DNA of 64,000 bases from Nitrospira sp. ST-bin5 (GTDB lineage Bacteria; Nitrospirota; Nitrospiria; Nitrospirales; Nitrospiraceae), in the NCBI GenBank assembly GCA_002083555.1, contig MSXN01000018.1, positions 1-64,000 of the forward strand. The letters are read 5' to 3'. The notes under the pieces are model-generated. The model was given only the letters and a program-made list of their open reading frames with translations, did not search any database and was not told the origin of the DNA. Shown here in pieces: positions 17,024 to 25,691 of the stretch (position 1 is its first letter; every line of letters starts with the position of its first letter). Made by a program: the position numbers and the translations under genes.

Positions 17024-18427
17024 CTAACTCCAATGGCGAATATCGATAAAGTGTCCCTCGACGGCCGCCGCAACGGCCATGGCCGGGGAGACGAGATGGG
17101 TGCGTCCGCCCGCTCCCTGCCGCCCTTCGAAATTGCGATTGCTGGTCGAGGCGCAACGTTCGCCCGGTTTCAGTACATCGGCGTTCATCGCGAGGCACAT
17201 ACTGCAACCAGCTTCCCGCCACTCAAACCCGGCTTCGCGGAAAATCTTGTCGAGGCCTTCCTGTTCGGCCTGCTGTTTGACGAGACCGGAGCCTGGGACC
17301 ACCATCGCATGCACGGTCTTGGCAACGTGTTTGCCTTTGGCCAGCGACGCGGCGAGACGCAAATCTTCAATGCGCGAATTCGTGCAGGACCCGATAAAGA
17401 CCTTGTCGATCGTGATGTCCGCGATCGGCATGTTGGCGGCGAGTCCCATGTATTCCAGCGCGCGTTCGGTGGCCTTGCGGGTATTATCGTCAGTCATCGT
17501 GGCCGGGTCCGGAACCCGCTGATCCACTCCGAGCACCATACCGGGACTGGTTCCCCAGCTGACTTGCGGGGCGATGTCCTCGGCACGCATGACCAGCGTG
17601 GCGTCATACTTCGCGTCGGGATCCGTCTTCAATTGTTCCCATGCCCGCACGGCCTGCTCGAACAGCGCGTCCTTTGGGGCCAAGGGACGCCCTTTAATAT
17701 AGGCGGTGGTCTTTTCATCCGGAGCGACCATGCCGGCGCGGGCTCCGCCCTCGATCGACATGTTGCACAGGGTCATACGGCCTTCCATGCTCAAGGCGCG
17801 AATGGCCGATCCCGTATATTCGATGACATACCCGGTCCCGCCGGCCGTGCCGATCTTGCCGATGATGGCGAGAATGATGTCCTTGGCAGAGCAACGATCT
17901 GAGAGGACGCCGTCGACGCGGATCTCCATTGTCTTAGGCCGCTTCTGAACCAAGCATTGCGTTGCCAGCACATGCTCGACTTCGCTGGTGCCGATGCCGA
18001 AGGCCAGAGCGCCGAACGCGCCGTGCGTGGAGGTATGAGAATCGCCGCAGACGATCGTCGTGCCGGGGAGCGTAAATCCCTGTTCCGGGCCGATGACGTG
18101 GACGACTCCCTGACGGATGTCGTTCATCCCGAACAGCGTAATATTGAAGTCCCGGCAGTTGTCTTCCAGTGTCTGGATTTGTTTGGCGCTGATGACATCG
18201 GCAATACCGAGACGGCGGTCCGTCGTCGGGACATTGTGGTCCGGGACCGCGAGCGTCGCGGCTGGGCGGCGCGGACGGCGACCGGAGAGCTTTAAGCCTT
18301 CGAAGGCCTGCGGCGAGGTGACTTCATGGACCAGCTGCCGATCGATATACAACAGTGTCGTCCCGTCCGGTTCTTCCCGTACGAGATGCGTGTCCCAAAT
18401 CTTATCGAATAGTGTCTTGCCTGCCAT
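17024..18427 (-). CDS. leuC: 3-isopropylmalate dehydratase large subunit
   Basis: 467 residues. An aconitase-family iron-sulfur hydratase. The three 4Fe-4S ligands are visible in GSCTNSRIEDLRLAA and AGCSMCLAMN; ICGDSHTSTHGAFGALAFGIGTSEVEHVLATQ and DNRNFEGRQGAGGRTHLVSPAMAVAAAVEG-type blocks confirm the family. The ATG at 18427 has AGGAG upstream; the longer frame to 18475 starts inside the -10 element. leuA and leuB are not in this window. Confidence 0.95.
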   Translation of the reverse strand: MAGKTLFDKIWDTHLVREEPDGTTLLYIDRQLVHEVTSPQAFEGLKLSGRRPRRPAATLAVPDHNVPTTDRRLGIADVISAKQIQTLEDNCRDFNITLFGMNDIRQGVVHVIGPEQGFTLPGTTIVCGDSHTSTHGAFGALAFGIGTSEVEHVLATQCLVQKRPKTMEIRVDGVLSDRCSAKDIILAIIGKIGTAGGTGYVIEYTGSAIRALSMEGRMTLCNMSIEGGARAGMVAPDEKTTAYIKGRPLAPKDALFEQAVRAWEQLKTDPDAKYDATLVMRAEDIAPQVSWGTSPGMVLGVDQRVPDPATMTDDNTRKATERALEYMGLAANMPIADITIDKVFIGSCTNSRIEDLRLAASLAKGKHVAKTVHAMVVPGSGLVKQQAEQEGLDKIFREAGFEWREAGCSMCLAMNADVLKPGERCASTSNRNFEGRQGAGGRTHLVSPAMAVAAAVEGHFIDIRHWS

Positions 18428-18473
18428 GACGTGCTCCTCACTAACCGGTACCAGTGGAGTGTAAAGGACCGTC

Positions 18474-18503
18474 ATTATACATAGGGCTCAGGCGGCATGC
18501 CAG
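18474..18503 (-). promoter_or_regulatory. leuC: Probable leuCD promoter
   Basis: On the minus strand CTGGCA (18503-18498), an 18-base spacer and a perfect TATAAT (18479-18474) precede the leuC ATG by about 47 bases. No attenuator hairpin or leader peptide is evident in the short leader. Confidence 0.45.
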
Positions 18504-18560
18504 GGAGGGGCGCATGACCTCGGTAGACTTCAGAAATTTCCAGGACTGCCGATACGGATT

Positions 18561-18776
18561 ATGATGAGCGACCACACACTCAATCCCGATCATATCTCGA
18601 TCCCTCGCTGGACCATTGCCCGGGATACCCGCTCGCTGGGCTGTGTGTTCTGCCATTCCATCATCGTGCGCGTGACCACCGATACCCGGCAAGTGGCATT
18701 CTGTAGCTGTCGGCTCGTCGAATACCGCCTGCTCCCAAAACCGACCCCCCGCAAGGCCAATTCGGCCAAGCCCTGA
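18561..18776 (+). CDS. Small Cys-rich protein (CxxC...CxC), hypothetical
   Basis: 71 residues. The middle carries CVFCH and CSC separated by about 18 residues (LGCVFCHSIIVRVTTDT then VAFCSC), consistent with a small zinc or haem-free metal knuckle. CxxCH also matches a c-type haem motif, but there is no signal peptide, so haem attachment is unlikely. A second ATG follows directly. No clear ribosome site. It sits between leuC (divergent) and the MEKHLA gene, which argues for a real gene in this otherwise empty stretch. Confidence 0.45.
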   Translation: MMSDHTLNPDHISIPRWTIARDTRSLGCVFCHSIIVRVTTDTRQVAFCSCRLVEYRLLPKPTPRKANSAKP

Positions 18777-18820
18777 TTCCCTCGCTTGTCTTGCCCGTTC
18801 AGACGTGATAGCAGCATGGC

Positions 18821-19291
18821 ATGTCGACCGATGACGTGTCCCACCGCTTTTGGGTTACATGGTCACAGCTGCTCCTGGATAGCTTTCGGCGCTGGACCGG
18901 CCGGGACTTGCTGATCCGGACCGGCACACCAGACGCGCAGGCGCAAGCGCTATTTGCCGCGCCCTTCGTGGTGGTATCGCATGACACACAGACCGATCCG
19001 ATGTTGAATTACGGCAACCAGCGGGCACTCGACCTGTGGGAGTTGTCGTGGGCACAATTGACGAGCACGCCCTCTCGCCTCACCGCGGAGCCCATGAACC
19101 GCGATGAGCGCGCCCGCATGTTGGCGATGGCTGAGAAGCAGGGATATTATTCCGGCTATCGAGGAGTCAGAATCTCTTCCACTGGTAAACGGTTTCTAGT
19201 TGAAGATGCCACCGTCTGGAGTGTCATCGATGGCCAGGGGATTCGAGTGGGCCAGGCCGCCACATTCGGTCGTTGGACTATGGTGGAATAG
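18821..19291 (+). CDS. MEKHLA-domain (PAS-like) protein
   Basis: 156 residues. The MEKHLA domain is a PAS-like sensor module also found at the end of plant HD-ZIP III factors. The recognisable core is FAAPFVVVSHDTQTDPMLNYGNQRALDLWELSWAQLTSTPSRLTAEP and YSGYRGVRISSTGKRFLVEDATVWSVIDGQG. Stand-alone versions are common in cyanobacteria and Nitrospira-type genomes, ligand unknown. No output domain is fused. An ATG at 18816 is out of frame; the one at 18821 is the first usable. Confidence 0.75.
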   Translation: MSTDDVSHRFWVTWSQLLLDSFRRWTGRDLLIRTGTPDAQAQALFAAPFVVVSHDTQTDPMLNYGNQRALDLWELSWAQLTSTPSRLTAEPMNRDERARMLAMAEKQGYYSGYRGVRISSTGKRFLVEDATVWSVIDGQGIRVGQAATFGRWTMVE

Positions 19292-19372
19292 CGTAGCCCA
19301 GTTGGACCGATTCCCGGGATTCGTGTAGGCGGTAACGCGAGGTGCTTGGTGTGACGGGAACGGAACTCTCGG

Positions 19373-19987
19373 CTAGGTCCAGAGTTCTATGGGGCCGTGG
19401 TTGGCCAGACCGCGGAGCAAATCCTGTTTGGAGATAATGCCGACTGGCTGCCGATTGGCATCGAGGATCGGCAATGCTCCGACCCGCTCGTCCATCATGA
19501 CCCGGGCGATTTCCCGAATGTCGGTCGTGGGTGCCGCGGAAAGCACGCGAGGGCTCATGATTTCTGCCAACCGCCGATGGGCAGCGGTGCTCTGAATGCC
19601 GGCAATGACGAGATCGGGGGCGTGGCGGGTCAGATCCCGGTCCGAGACCATTCCGACCAGTGTGCCATGGACTGAGGAAATCGGCAGATGGCGGAATGCT
19701 CGGCGCGTCATCAAGGTCCACGCTTCGACAAGGGTCGCGTCGGAGGGCAAGGTGACGACCGGGGTCGTCATCAAATCTCTGGCCAGGATGGCCGGCTTGG
19801 GAGGCCGCGTCTGCTTGGTCTGTTCTTGGTACGCCTGTTGTGCCGCCAACTTCGTTCGGTCCCCGGCCGGGTGACGGGGATCCTGGCCTGCCTGGCTATC
19901 GACGGCATCGACCAGCGGGGCTCGGGGTGTCACCGGTTTGACCGGATAGGTTTCGGCAACTCCGTTGAGGGCCTGAACGATTGCCAT
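19373..19987 (-). CDS. CBS-domain-pair protein
   Basis: 204 residues. After a variable 75-residue N-terminus come two CBS domains: ARDLMTTPVVTLPSDATLVEAWTLMTRRAFRHLPI with VGMVSDRDLTRH, then AEIMSPRVLSAAPTTDIREIARVMMDERVGALPILDANRQPVGIISKQDLLRGL. CBS pairs bind adenine nucleotides and act as energy sensors. No effector domain is attached. The start has GAGGAGAG eight bases upstream. It is convergent with the MEKHLA gene. Confidence 0.85.
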   Translation of the reverse strand: MAIVQALNGVAETYPVKPVTPRAPLVDAVDSQAGQDPRHPAGDRTKLAAQQAYQEQTKQTRPPKPAILARDLMTTPVVTLPSDATLVEAWTLMTRRAFRHLPISSVHGTLVGMVSDRDLTRHAPDLVIAGIQSTAAHRRLAEIMSPRVLSAAPTTDIREIARVMMDERVGALPILDANRQPVGIISKQDLLRGLANHGPIELWT

Positions 19988-20088
19988 GGAAGTCTCTCCT
20001 CGCCCGTAGTATCGGTGAACTGCGGGAAATACTTAAGCGAGAAAGCTAAATAGTTGAGGAAAGTGAGGATAGGAGCGGAACTAGGACG

Positions 20089-20319
20089 TTAGGCCTTGGG
20101 TGAAATGGGGCATTCCGCCACGAACTGGAAACGGGGTTGTGGCCGACCATCGACCACCACGTTGTCAAGAAACATGACCAGCGGTCTCACCCAGAGCCCT
20201 CTTTCACCATAGAGTGCGCGGTAGACGACGACCTCCTCCTCCGTTTCGGAGTGTTTCGCCACACCGACGACTTCGTAGTCGTTTCCTTTGTAGTGTCGAT
20301 AGCGGCCTGGCTGGATCAT
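20089..20319 (-). CDS. DUF1653-type small protein
   Basis: 76 residues beginning MIQPGRYRHYKGNDYEVVGVAKHSETEEEVVVYRALYGERGLWVRPLVMFLDNVV. This is the complete DUF1653 pattern (GxYRHYKG, YEVxGxAxHSETxE, VVYRxLYG, WVRPxxMF). Function unknown; the domain looks like a small beta-barrel that may bind nucleotide or metabolite. AAAGGA is well placed before the ATG at 20319, whereas the longer frame to 20379 is not supported. It is divergent from the flavoprotein gene. Confidence 0.85.
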   Translation of the reverse strand: MIQPGRYRHYKGNDYEVVGVAKHSETEEEVVVYRALYGERGLWVRPLVMFLDNVVVDGRPQPRFQFVAECPISPKA

Positions 20320-20358
20320 GGTGTATCCTTTCTTTCCTCGACTATAAATGGAAGATGT

Positions 20359-21750
20359 ATGACAACTCAACGGACACATGACGTGGTGGTGATCGGCGGT
20401 GGTTCAGCCGGCTATGCGGCGGCACGCACGGCCCGTGAGGCTGGAGCGGACGTGGCGATCGTTGATCAAGGCCCGCTCGGCGGACTCTGCATTCTGCGGG
20501 GCTGCATGCCGACGAAGGCCATCTTGCGATCGGCTGAGATTGCGGCTGTGATGCGGCGAGCTCCTGAGTTCGGCCTGTCGCCGGTTGAGGTACGCGCCAG
20601 TCTCCCGGCCATTGTCGATCGAAAGAATCGCCTGGTCCGGGAATTCGCCGAGTACCGGATTCAGCAATTGCGCGATCCGGCCTTTGCGCTCTACGAAGCG
20701 CCGGCGACCTTTCTTTCCCCCGATCGGTTGCAGGTCGGTTCGACTTGCCTGTCCGCAAAATCCTTCATCATTGCCACCGGATCGGTCCCGCGCGAGGTGG
20801 CGATTCCGGGTCTGGCGGAGGTGGGCTGTGTTACCAGTGACAGTTTGCTGGATCGACGGGAGCAACCGGAGTCGCTTATCGTGTTGGGGGCCGGACCCGT
20901 CGGATTGGAGTTTGCCCAATTCTTCGCGCGGATCGGCACACGAGTCACCCTCGTGCAGCGGGCGTCTCATGTGCTGTCCCATCTTGATGCGGATGTCGGG
21001 GTCGCACTCGGACAGGCACTGGCCGCCGAAGGCCTTCGTGTCATGACCGACCGGCAGGCGCTCCGTGTACAGAGAGACGGAAAGAAGATGGCGGTGTCTG
21101 TCCTGCATAAAGGGGAGGAAGAGGTCCTGGTTGGCGATCTCGTGCTCAACGCGCTTGGCCGGGTTCCGAACATCGCCGGGCTGAATCTGTCGGCGGCCCA
21201 CGTGACGGTGGATGCCGGCCGTGTGGTCGTGGATGCCGGCATGCGGACATCGCAGCCCCACATCTTTGCCGTCGGAGACGTCACGAATCTCTATGATGTT
21301 GTGCACATCGCCATTCAACAGGGGGAGCTGGCGGGGTGGAATGCCTGCCATCCTGCCGATTCTCCCAGACGTTTCGAGGATCGGCTGGTGGCGGAAGTCA
21401 TCTTTACCGAGCCGCAAGTCGCTGCGGTGGGTCTGACGGAAAAAGCCTGCCGTGCTCGCGGTCTCTCTTATCTCACCGGGACCTATCCGTTTGCCGACCA
21501 CGGAAAGGCCCTGTGTCTCGGGAGCACACAAGGGTTTGTGAAATTGATGGCAGACCGCGCAAGCGGGACTGTCTTGGGTGCCGAGATTGTCGGGCCGGAA
21601 TCCGGGGAGCTGATTCATGAGCTGATTGCGGTGATGTACTATCGCGGGACCGTACAGGACCTTCTTCGAATCCCGCACTACCATCCGACGCTGGCCGAGA
21701 TCGTGACCTATCCGGCCGAATCCATTGTTGAGCAGATGCGAAAGTCATGA
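20359..21750 (+). CDS. Class I flavin disulfide reductase (dihydrolipoamide dehydrogenase/mercuric reductase-like)
   Basis: 463 residues. FAD motif VIGGGSAGYAAARTA (residues 11-25), redox disulfide C44/C49 in GGLCILRGCMPTK, NAD(P) motif VLGAGPVGLEFAQFFARIG, second FAD motif IFAVGDV, and C-terminal HYHPTLAEIVTYPAE with the His-Pro and Glu of the proton relay. The disulfide loop differs from GGTCxNxGCxPSK of Lpd. No 2-oxoacid dehydrogenase or mer genes are nearby, so the substrate is unknown. The longer in-frame start at 20137 lies inside the divergent gene. It overlaps the next gene by ATGA. Confidence 0.85.
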   Translation: MTTQRTHDVVVIGGGSAGYAAARTAREAGADVAIVDQGPLGGLCILRGCMPTKAILRSAEIAAVMRRAPEFGLSPVEVRASLPAIVDRKNRLVREFAEYRIQQLRDPAFALYEAPATFLSPDRLQVGSTCLSAKSFIIATGSVPREVAIPGLAEVGCVTSDSLLDRREQPESLIVLGAGPVGLEFAQFFARIGTRVTLVQRASHVLSHLDADVGVALGQALAAEGLRVMTDRQALRVQRDGKKMAVSVLHKGEEEVLVGDLVLNALGRVPNIAGLNLSAAHVTVDAGRVVVDAGMRTSQPHIFAVGDVTNLYDVVHIAIQQGELAGWNACHPADSPRRFEDRLVAEVIFTEPQVAAVGLTEKACRARGLSYLTGTYPFADHGKALCLGSTQGFVKLMADRASGTVLGAEIVGPESGELIHELIAVMYYRGTVQDLLRIPHYHPTLAEIVTYPAESIVEQMRKS

Positions 21751-22436
21751 GTCGTCGATTTTTAACATGCGCCTTTGCACTAGCTCTTGGGATGGCCTTG
21801 ATGATCTCCTGCGAACAACCAACCTGGGAGTCGGCGATGGCCGCCGGGCAGCGAGCGCTGCAGAAGGGGGACTACCTTGAGGCGGAGCATATCTTTGCCG
21901 CGGCTGTGAAAAAAGCCGAGTCCCAGTATGGACTCTTGGATCGGCATGTGGCCGTCGCGCTGTCGAGTGAGGCACAAGCCTTCACGGCGCAGGGCAAGTA
22001 TGTGGAAGCGGAACCGGCCTATCTTCAGGCCTTGAAGATTTACCAGGATGCGCATGGAGAGAATCATGTCGATGTGGCGGCGACGTTGAATAACCTCGGC
22101 GTCTTGCATCGGATGCACGGACAATATGCGGATGCGGAACCGCTACTCATGCGGGCGCTCGCGGTCAAAGAGCGTCTTCATGGCCCGGACCATCCCGATG
22201 TCGCCCTTACCCTTCACAACCTGGGACTGGTCTATGTGTCGCAAGGGGTTCCGGAGAAGGCGGAACCGCTCTATCGGCGCGCGTTGGCCATTCGGGAGAA
22301 GGCGCTTGGAGAGACACACCGGGATGTGGAAAAGAGCCTGGGCGAGCTCATCGGCGTCTTGCAGAAATTGCATCGCGACGCCGATGCGGCGCCGTTGGAG
22401 ACACGGCTGTCGGCGATCAAGCAACGGCGGAGTTGA
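21747..22436 (+). CDS. TPR-repeat lipoprotein
   Basis: 229 residues. Signal with lipobox MISC (Cys near residue 22). Four to five kinesin-light-chain-type TPRs follow, each with the pattern YAEAEPLLMRALAVKERLHGPDHPDVALTLHNLGLVY, ending QGVPEKAEPLYRRALAIREKALGETHRDV. Such proteins scaffold complexes in the envelope. Translation is coupled to the flavoprotein through the ATGA overlap. Confidence 0.85.
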   Translation: MSRRFLTCAFALALGMALMISCEQPTWESAMAAGQRALQKGDYLEAEHIFAAAVKKAESQYGLLDRHVAVALSSEAQAFTAQGKYVEAEPAYLQALKIYQDAHGENHVDVAATLNNLGVLHRMHGQYADAEPLLMRALAVKERLHGPDHPDVALTLHNLGLVYVSQGVPEKAEPLYRRALAIREKALGETHRDVEKSLGELIGVLQKLHRDADAAPLETRLSAIKQRRS

Positions 22437-22468
22437 AGTCCGGTTCCTGTCCAGTGTAGCGTACTCGT

Positions 22469-22705
22469 ATGACGGTGCAGAGACATGAGACAGAGATCAA
22501 TTGGCGAATGCAGGGCATGATCGCACGAGTGGTCGGTATCGTGGCGATTGCCCTTGGGTTTGTGTTTGGTATGCACGGACTTGACGATCCCGCCTCCCAT
22601 TGGCTGCACACGGCCCTCGGCCTCCTGACCACCGGCATGCTGGCGCAAGGGTATGCCCTCTACTGCTCGATCAAACGCATGCAGCAACTGAATTCCCAAT
22701 CATGA
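22469..22705 (+). CDS. Small two-helix membrane protein, hypothetical
   Basis: 78 residues with two predicted membrane helices (IARVVGIVAIALGFVFGMHGL and WLHTALGLLTTGMLAQGYALYCSI). Not recognised. Its stop overlaps the start of the next lipoprotein gene (ATGA at 22702), which supports it being translated. Confidence 0.55.
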   Translation: MTVQRHETEINWRMQGMIARVVGIVAIALGFVFGMHGLDDPASHWLHTALGLLTTGMLAQGYALYCSIKRMQQLNSQS

Positions 22706-23133
22706 GTCGTCACATCCCAGCCTTTCGTGCGATGGTCTGTGGGCTTGTCATTGCCATCACGATGATAGTGACAGCCTGCGGCGGTCCCTGGCGTGATACC
22801 TACTTCAAGAAAGGGGTGGATCGACTCACGCAGGAGGAGGTTCGCGAGAGGTTGGGCAATCCCCATACGGCCAAAACACCGGCGTTGGGGGGAGACAGTG
22901 TCTGGACGTACCGGGTCCCGATGGGAGACAAAGAGCTGGAGTCCATGGCCTCTCCTGGGCTTAGCGGGGCAGGTGAATCCGTTGGCGCACTCTTGGGAAA
23001 GCCGGGAGAGGGGCCGAAACCGACGCTGTATTGTTATCGGTACACGCTGACGTTCAACGAGCAGAAAGTCTTGAAGTCCTGGAAGCGTGAAGAGTGCGTG
23101 CCAGGCACCCGTGAAAACTTGATGGCGCAATGA
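22702..23133 (+). CDS. SmpA/OmlA-like lipoprotein
   Basis: 143 residues. Signal with VTAC lipobox (Cys near residue 25). The region GVDRLTQEEVRERLGNPHTAKTPALGGDSVWTYRV has the SmpA/BamE-like pattern in which a helical segment (MTxxxVxxxLGxP) is followed by a strand with Trp-Tyr; the remainder ends in YCYRYTLTFNEQKVLKSWKREEC. BamE-type proteins attach to the outer-membrane beta-barrel assembly complex, but similarity is weak. An earlier in-frame ATG at 22600 lies inside the preceding gene. It is convergent with the HDOD gene. Confidence 0.7.
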   Translation: MSRHIPAFRAMVCGLVIAITMIVTACGGPWRDTYFKKGVDRLTQEEVRERLGNPHTAKTPALGGDSVWTYRVPMGDKELESMASPGLSGAGESVGALLGKPGEGPKPTLYCYRYTLTFNEQKVLKSWKREECVPGTRENLMAQ

Positions 23134-23155
23134 CTGGTTAGGTTGGCGCCGCGAG

Positions 23156-24703
23156 CTAGAGCAATCCAGCCAATCGATTGATACTCAAGGTCGTCTGGCC
23201 GAAGAACAGCTGAAAGGCGTGGTAGTCTTTTTGCTGCACCTGTCGGGGAATCGGACCGTTGTCGCAATACAGCATGCCGATGGGCCTGGTTCCGACACGG
23301 AGCGGTGCGATGATGGCCGACCCGGGGTCCCACGTTCGGAGAAATTTGGGATTGATGGGGTCGCTGAGAGGGACGGTGAAATCCTCGATCCAGACGGCAT
23401 CGGACCGCTTCATCAGCTGCAAGAAGTGCGGATGCTCCTTTGTCAGCGAGCCTGACAGACTGGCGATATAGGGAGCCGGCTCTTCCACTCCAAGGATCAA
23501 GCGTCCCATCAGCTGATCGGTATTGTTCGGGTTCAGCAAGGCCAGGGCCACCCGTGCAAAACCAGCGTCCCGGTGCAGAGCATGCACCAATGTGCTCAGG
23601 AGCGTGTTGATATCTTTCGCCTCGCGCAAGGCAGTTTGCAGCAGTTGTAGCGTCTCGAGCGGGTTCGTCTCAATCGCACTGGGGCCACGTTTCTGCGGCG
23701 TCACCGTGACCGTGGGCGCCTCCACCGGAGGCGGTACGGGAATCGGACAGCTGGTTTCCGGTTCCACGGGATCTCCCCAAAGATCAAACGACAAGCCTGC
23801 GGAATGGACCAATTGCTTGCCCCGATCCAGTGCGCGCACAAGGATTTCTCCGAACATGTGTGACGGCAGGCCGCTCCCTGTGAGGAGACCTCGTTTGGTG
23901 GCCTCCATGGTGGCCGGGGAGGGAGGGCCGGTCATGGCATCCACCAGTGAAGAGCAGCCGATGACGAGGCCCTTGAACATTTCCTGACTGGAGCCCCACC
24001 GCTCCTGGCTCTGATGCCCTTCGATTGAAAACAACTCCACGACAAAGGGTGGCAACACCCACATCTGACCGAGGGCTTGCGCAATCCGGAGACGAGGGAC
24101 ACCATAAAGTTGCGTCTCTTCGATGATGCGCGCCGCAGGTGTCTTGGCCGTCAGGGGGATTCTGCGGTACGAGACGTAGAGATCCTGAGCTTGACTGGCG
24201 ATGGCGAGGTCCCCGATGGAATAAAGCAAGGTGGCGCTAAAGAGCTGGCTCAACGATGGATATTCGAGCGCCATGCCTAGCTCATTGGCATGCACAGCTG
24301 CGACGAGGGCCCGCGCAATGACTCCGCTGACGACTTGCTGCTGGTTGGGCCATTGACTGAGTTGTTCCACCAGTTGGGAGGCGGTGACAATGGAACGGAC
24401 CGTATCCAACCCGAGCCAACTGACGGCGTGGGGGATTGAGGTAATGACTTGTTGCGGACTGTAGGCAATGCTATTTGAGATTTGCAGGACCCGGCAGGAC
24501 AGGGCCGGATCACGACTGATAATCTGAGCGAGGCGATCGGCGCCGGTGAGTCCTCCGGCCAGACTGAGAATTTTCTGGCAGGTTTTCTCCAGGGCTGGTA
24601 AGCAAGGGCTAGCCTGGTTGAGGAGTGGCTGCAACGTACTGTGCAGACGAGGACGAATAGATTCGGCAAGAGCCGACTCCGACGAAGTGGACGACGATGA
24701 CAT
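23156..24703 (-). CDS. HDOD-GAF signalling protein
   Basis: 515 residues. N-terminal HDOD domain (about 35-240) with the family core ISRDPALSCRVLQISNSIAYSPQQVITSIPHAVSWLGLDTVRSIV; HDOD is a degenerate HD phosphohydrolase domain used in regulation. After a Pro/Thr-rich linker, residues 330-510 form a GAF domain (DINTLLSTLVHALHRDAGFARVALALLNPN, IIAPLRVGTRPIGMLYCDNG). The start at 24703 is fixed by GGAAGGAG seven bases upstream; the earlier ATG at 24727 has none. It is divergent from the MscS channel gene. Confidence 0.85.
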   Translation of the reverse strand: MSSSSTSSESALAESIRPRLHSTLQPLLNQASPCLPALEKTCQKILSLAGGLTGADRLAQIISRDPALSCRVLQISNSIAYSPQQVITSIPHAVSWLGLDTVRSIVTASQLVEQLSQWPNQQQVVSGVIARALVAAVHANELGMALEYPSLSQLFSATLLYSIGDLAIASQAQDLYVSYRRIPLTAKTPAARIIEETQLYGVPRLRIAQALGQMWVLPPFVVELFSIEGHQSQERWGSSQEMFKGLVIGCSSLVDAMTGPPSPATMEATKRGLLTGSGLPSHMFGEILVRALDRGKQLVHSAGLSFDLWGDPVEPETSCPIPVPPPVEAPTVTVTPQKRGPSAIETNPLETLQLLQTALREAKDINTLLSTLVHALHRDAGFARVALALLNPNNTDQLMGRLILGVEEPAPYIASLSGSLTKEHPHFLQLMKRSDAVWIEDFTVPLSDPINPKFLRTWDPGSAIIAPLRVGTRPIGMLYCDNGPIPRQVQQKDYHAFQLFFGQTTLSINRLAGLL

Positions 24704-24784
24704 GGGGCTCCTTCCAAAAAATCCCACAAGTTGTATCGGAGGAATGGCAATGAATCTTAACCGGTACAGAAGAAAAGACCGAGG

Positions 24785-25621
24785 ATGACTGGTATGCAGT
24801 TTGGCTGGATGACTGTTGATAGTTCCGTCTTCTTGGATGGACTCAAGTCATTGATTCTGCTGGTGTCGGTCATTCTGATTCGGACGTTGGTCGTGCGGGG
24901 AATCTCGCGCAACCAGGCCTTGTCGATGGAGGATAAGCGTCGCTGGGTTGTGACGACCAGGAACTCGATGGTTTTTGTCATCCTGATCGGTTTCGTCGTC
25001 ATCTGGGCGCATGAGCTCGAGGCCTTCGCCGTCTCGATTGTCGCGTTGGCGGCCGCGTTGGTCTTGGCGACAAAGGAGTTGATTCTCTGCTTGAGCGGAG
25101 CGGCATTACGCGTGGGTGGCAAGGTGTACGGCGTTGGTGACCGCATTCAGATTGCCGGACACCGAGGGGTCGTGCTGGATCACGATATGTTTGCCACAAA
25201 ATTGTTGGAGATCGGCCCCGGCCAATCTTCGCACTTGTATACCGGGCGAGTGACGGTGTTTCCGAATAGCCTTTTGTTTACGAATGCGCTCGTCAAAGAA
25301 AACCCGGGACAGGAATTTGGCCTCTACACACTCGTTGTGCCATTGAGGTCAGAGGGGGAATGGCAGCGAGCTGAGCAGGCGTTGTTGGGTTCAGCGAAGG
25401 CCGAGTGTGGCCCGTTCATGGAAGAAGCTGCGCGACAGATGAAACTGCTGGAGCAGACCAATCTCTTAGAAGCTCCCTCGCCGGAGCCTCGTATTACTAT
25501 CCAGCTCCCTGAGCCGGGGAAGATTCAGTTGGTGCTTCGATTTCCGGCTCCTGATCGAGGGCGCTCGCGAGTGGAGCAAGCCATTCTTCGCCGATACCTC
25601 GTCGAGATGAATCAGCCGTAG
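24785..25621 (+). CDS. MscS-family mechanosensitive channel
   Basis: 278 residues, short for the family. Three hydrophobic segments (VFLDGLKSLILLVSVILIRTLVV, NSMVFVILIGFVVIW, FAVSIVALAAALVLATKELILCLSGAALRV) are followed by the MscS beta domain VYGVGDRIQIAGHRGVVLDHDMFATKLLEIG and FPNSLLFTNALVKEN. The pore helix differs from the classic AGLAVGLALQGSL Gly/Ala pattern, having AALVLATKELILCLSGAAL. A second ATG at 24794 is possible. Convergent with the peroxidase gene; a shared hairpin lies between. Confidence 0.8.
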   Translation: MTGMQFGWMTVDSSVFLDGLKSLILLVSVILIRTLVVRGISRNQALSMEDKRRWVVTTRNSMVFVILIGFVVIWAHELEAFAVSIVALAAALVLATKELILCLSGAALRVGGKVYGVGDRIQIAGHRGVVLDHDMFATKLLEIGPGQSSHLYTGRVTVFPNSLLFTNALVKENPGQEFGLYTLVVPLRSEGEWQRAEQALLGSAKAECGPFMEEAARQMKLLEQTNLLEAPSPEPRITIQLPEPGKIQLVLRFPAPDRGRSRVEQAILRRYLVEMNQP

Positions 25622-25669
25622 TCTGAAACAACAGAAGGGCCCCGGCGATGAAGCATCGCGAGGCCCTTC
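25622..25669 (-). terminator. Hairpin terminator after the di-haem peroxidase gene
   Basis: Arms GAAGGGCC (25634-25641) and GGCCCTTC (25662-25669) enclose an inner stem GCGATG-AAG-CATCGC. Read on the minus strand the hairpin is followed by the T-rich tract TCTGTTGTTTC, so it best serves the peroxidase transcript; it may also stop transcripts of the MscS gene. Confidence 0.75.
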
Positions 25670-25691
25670 CGGAACTGCCGCATGCCAAGAG

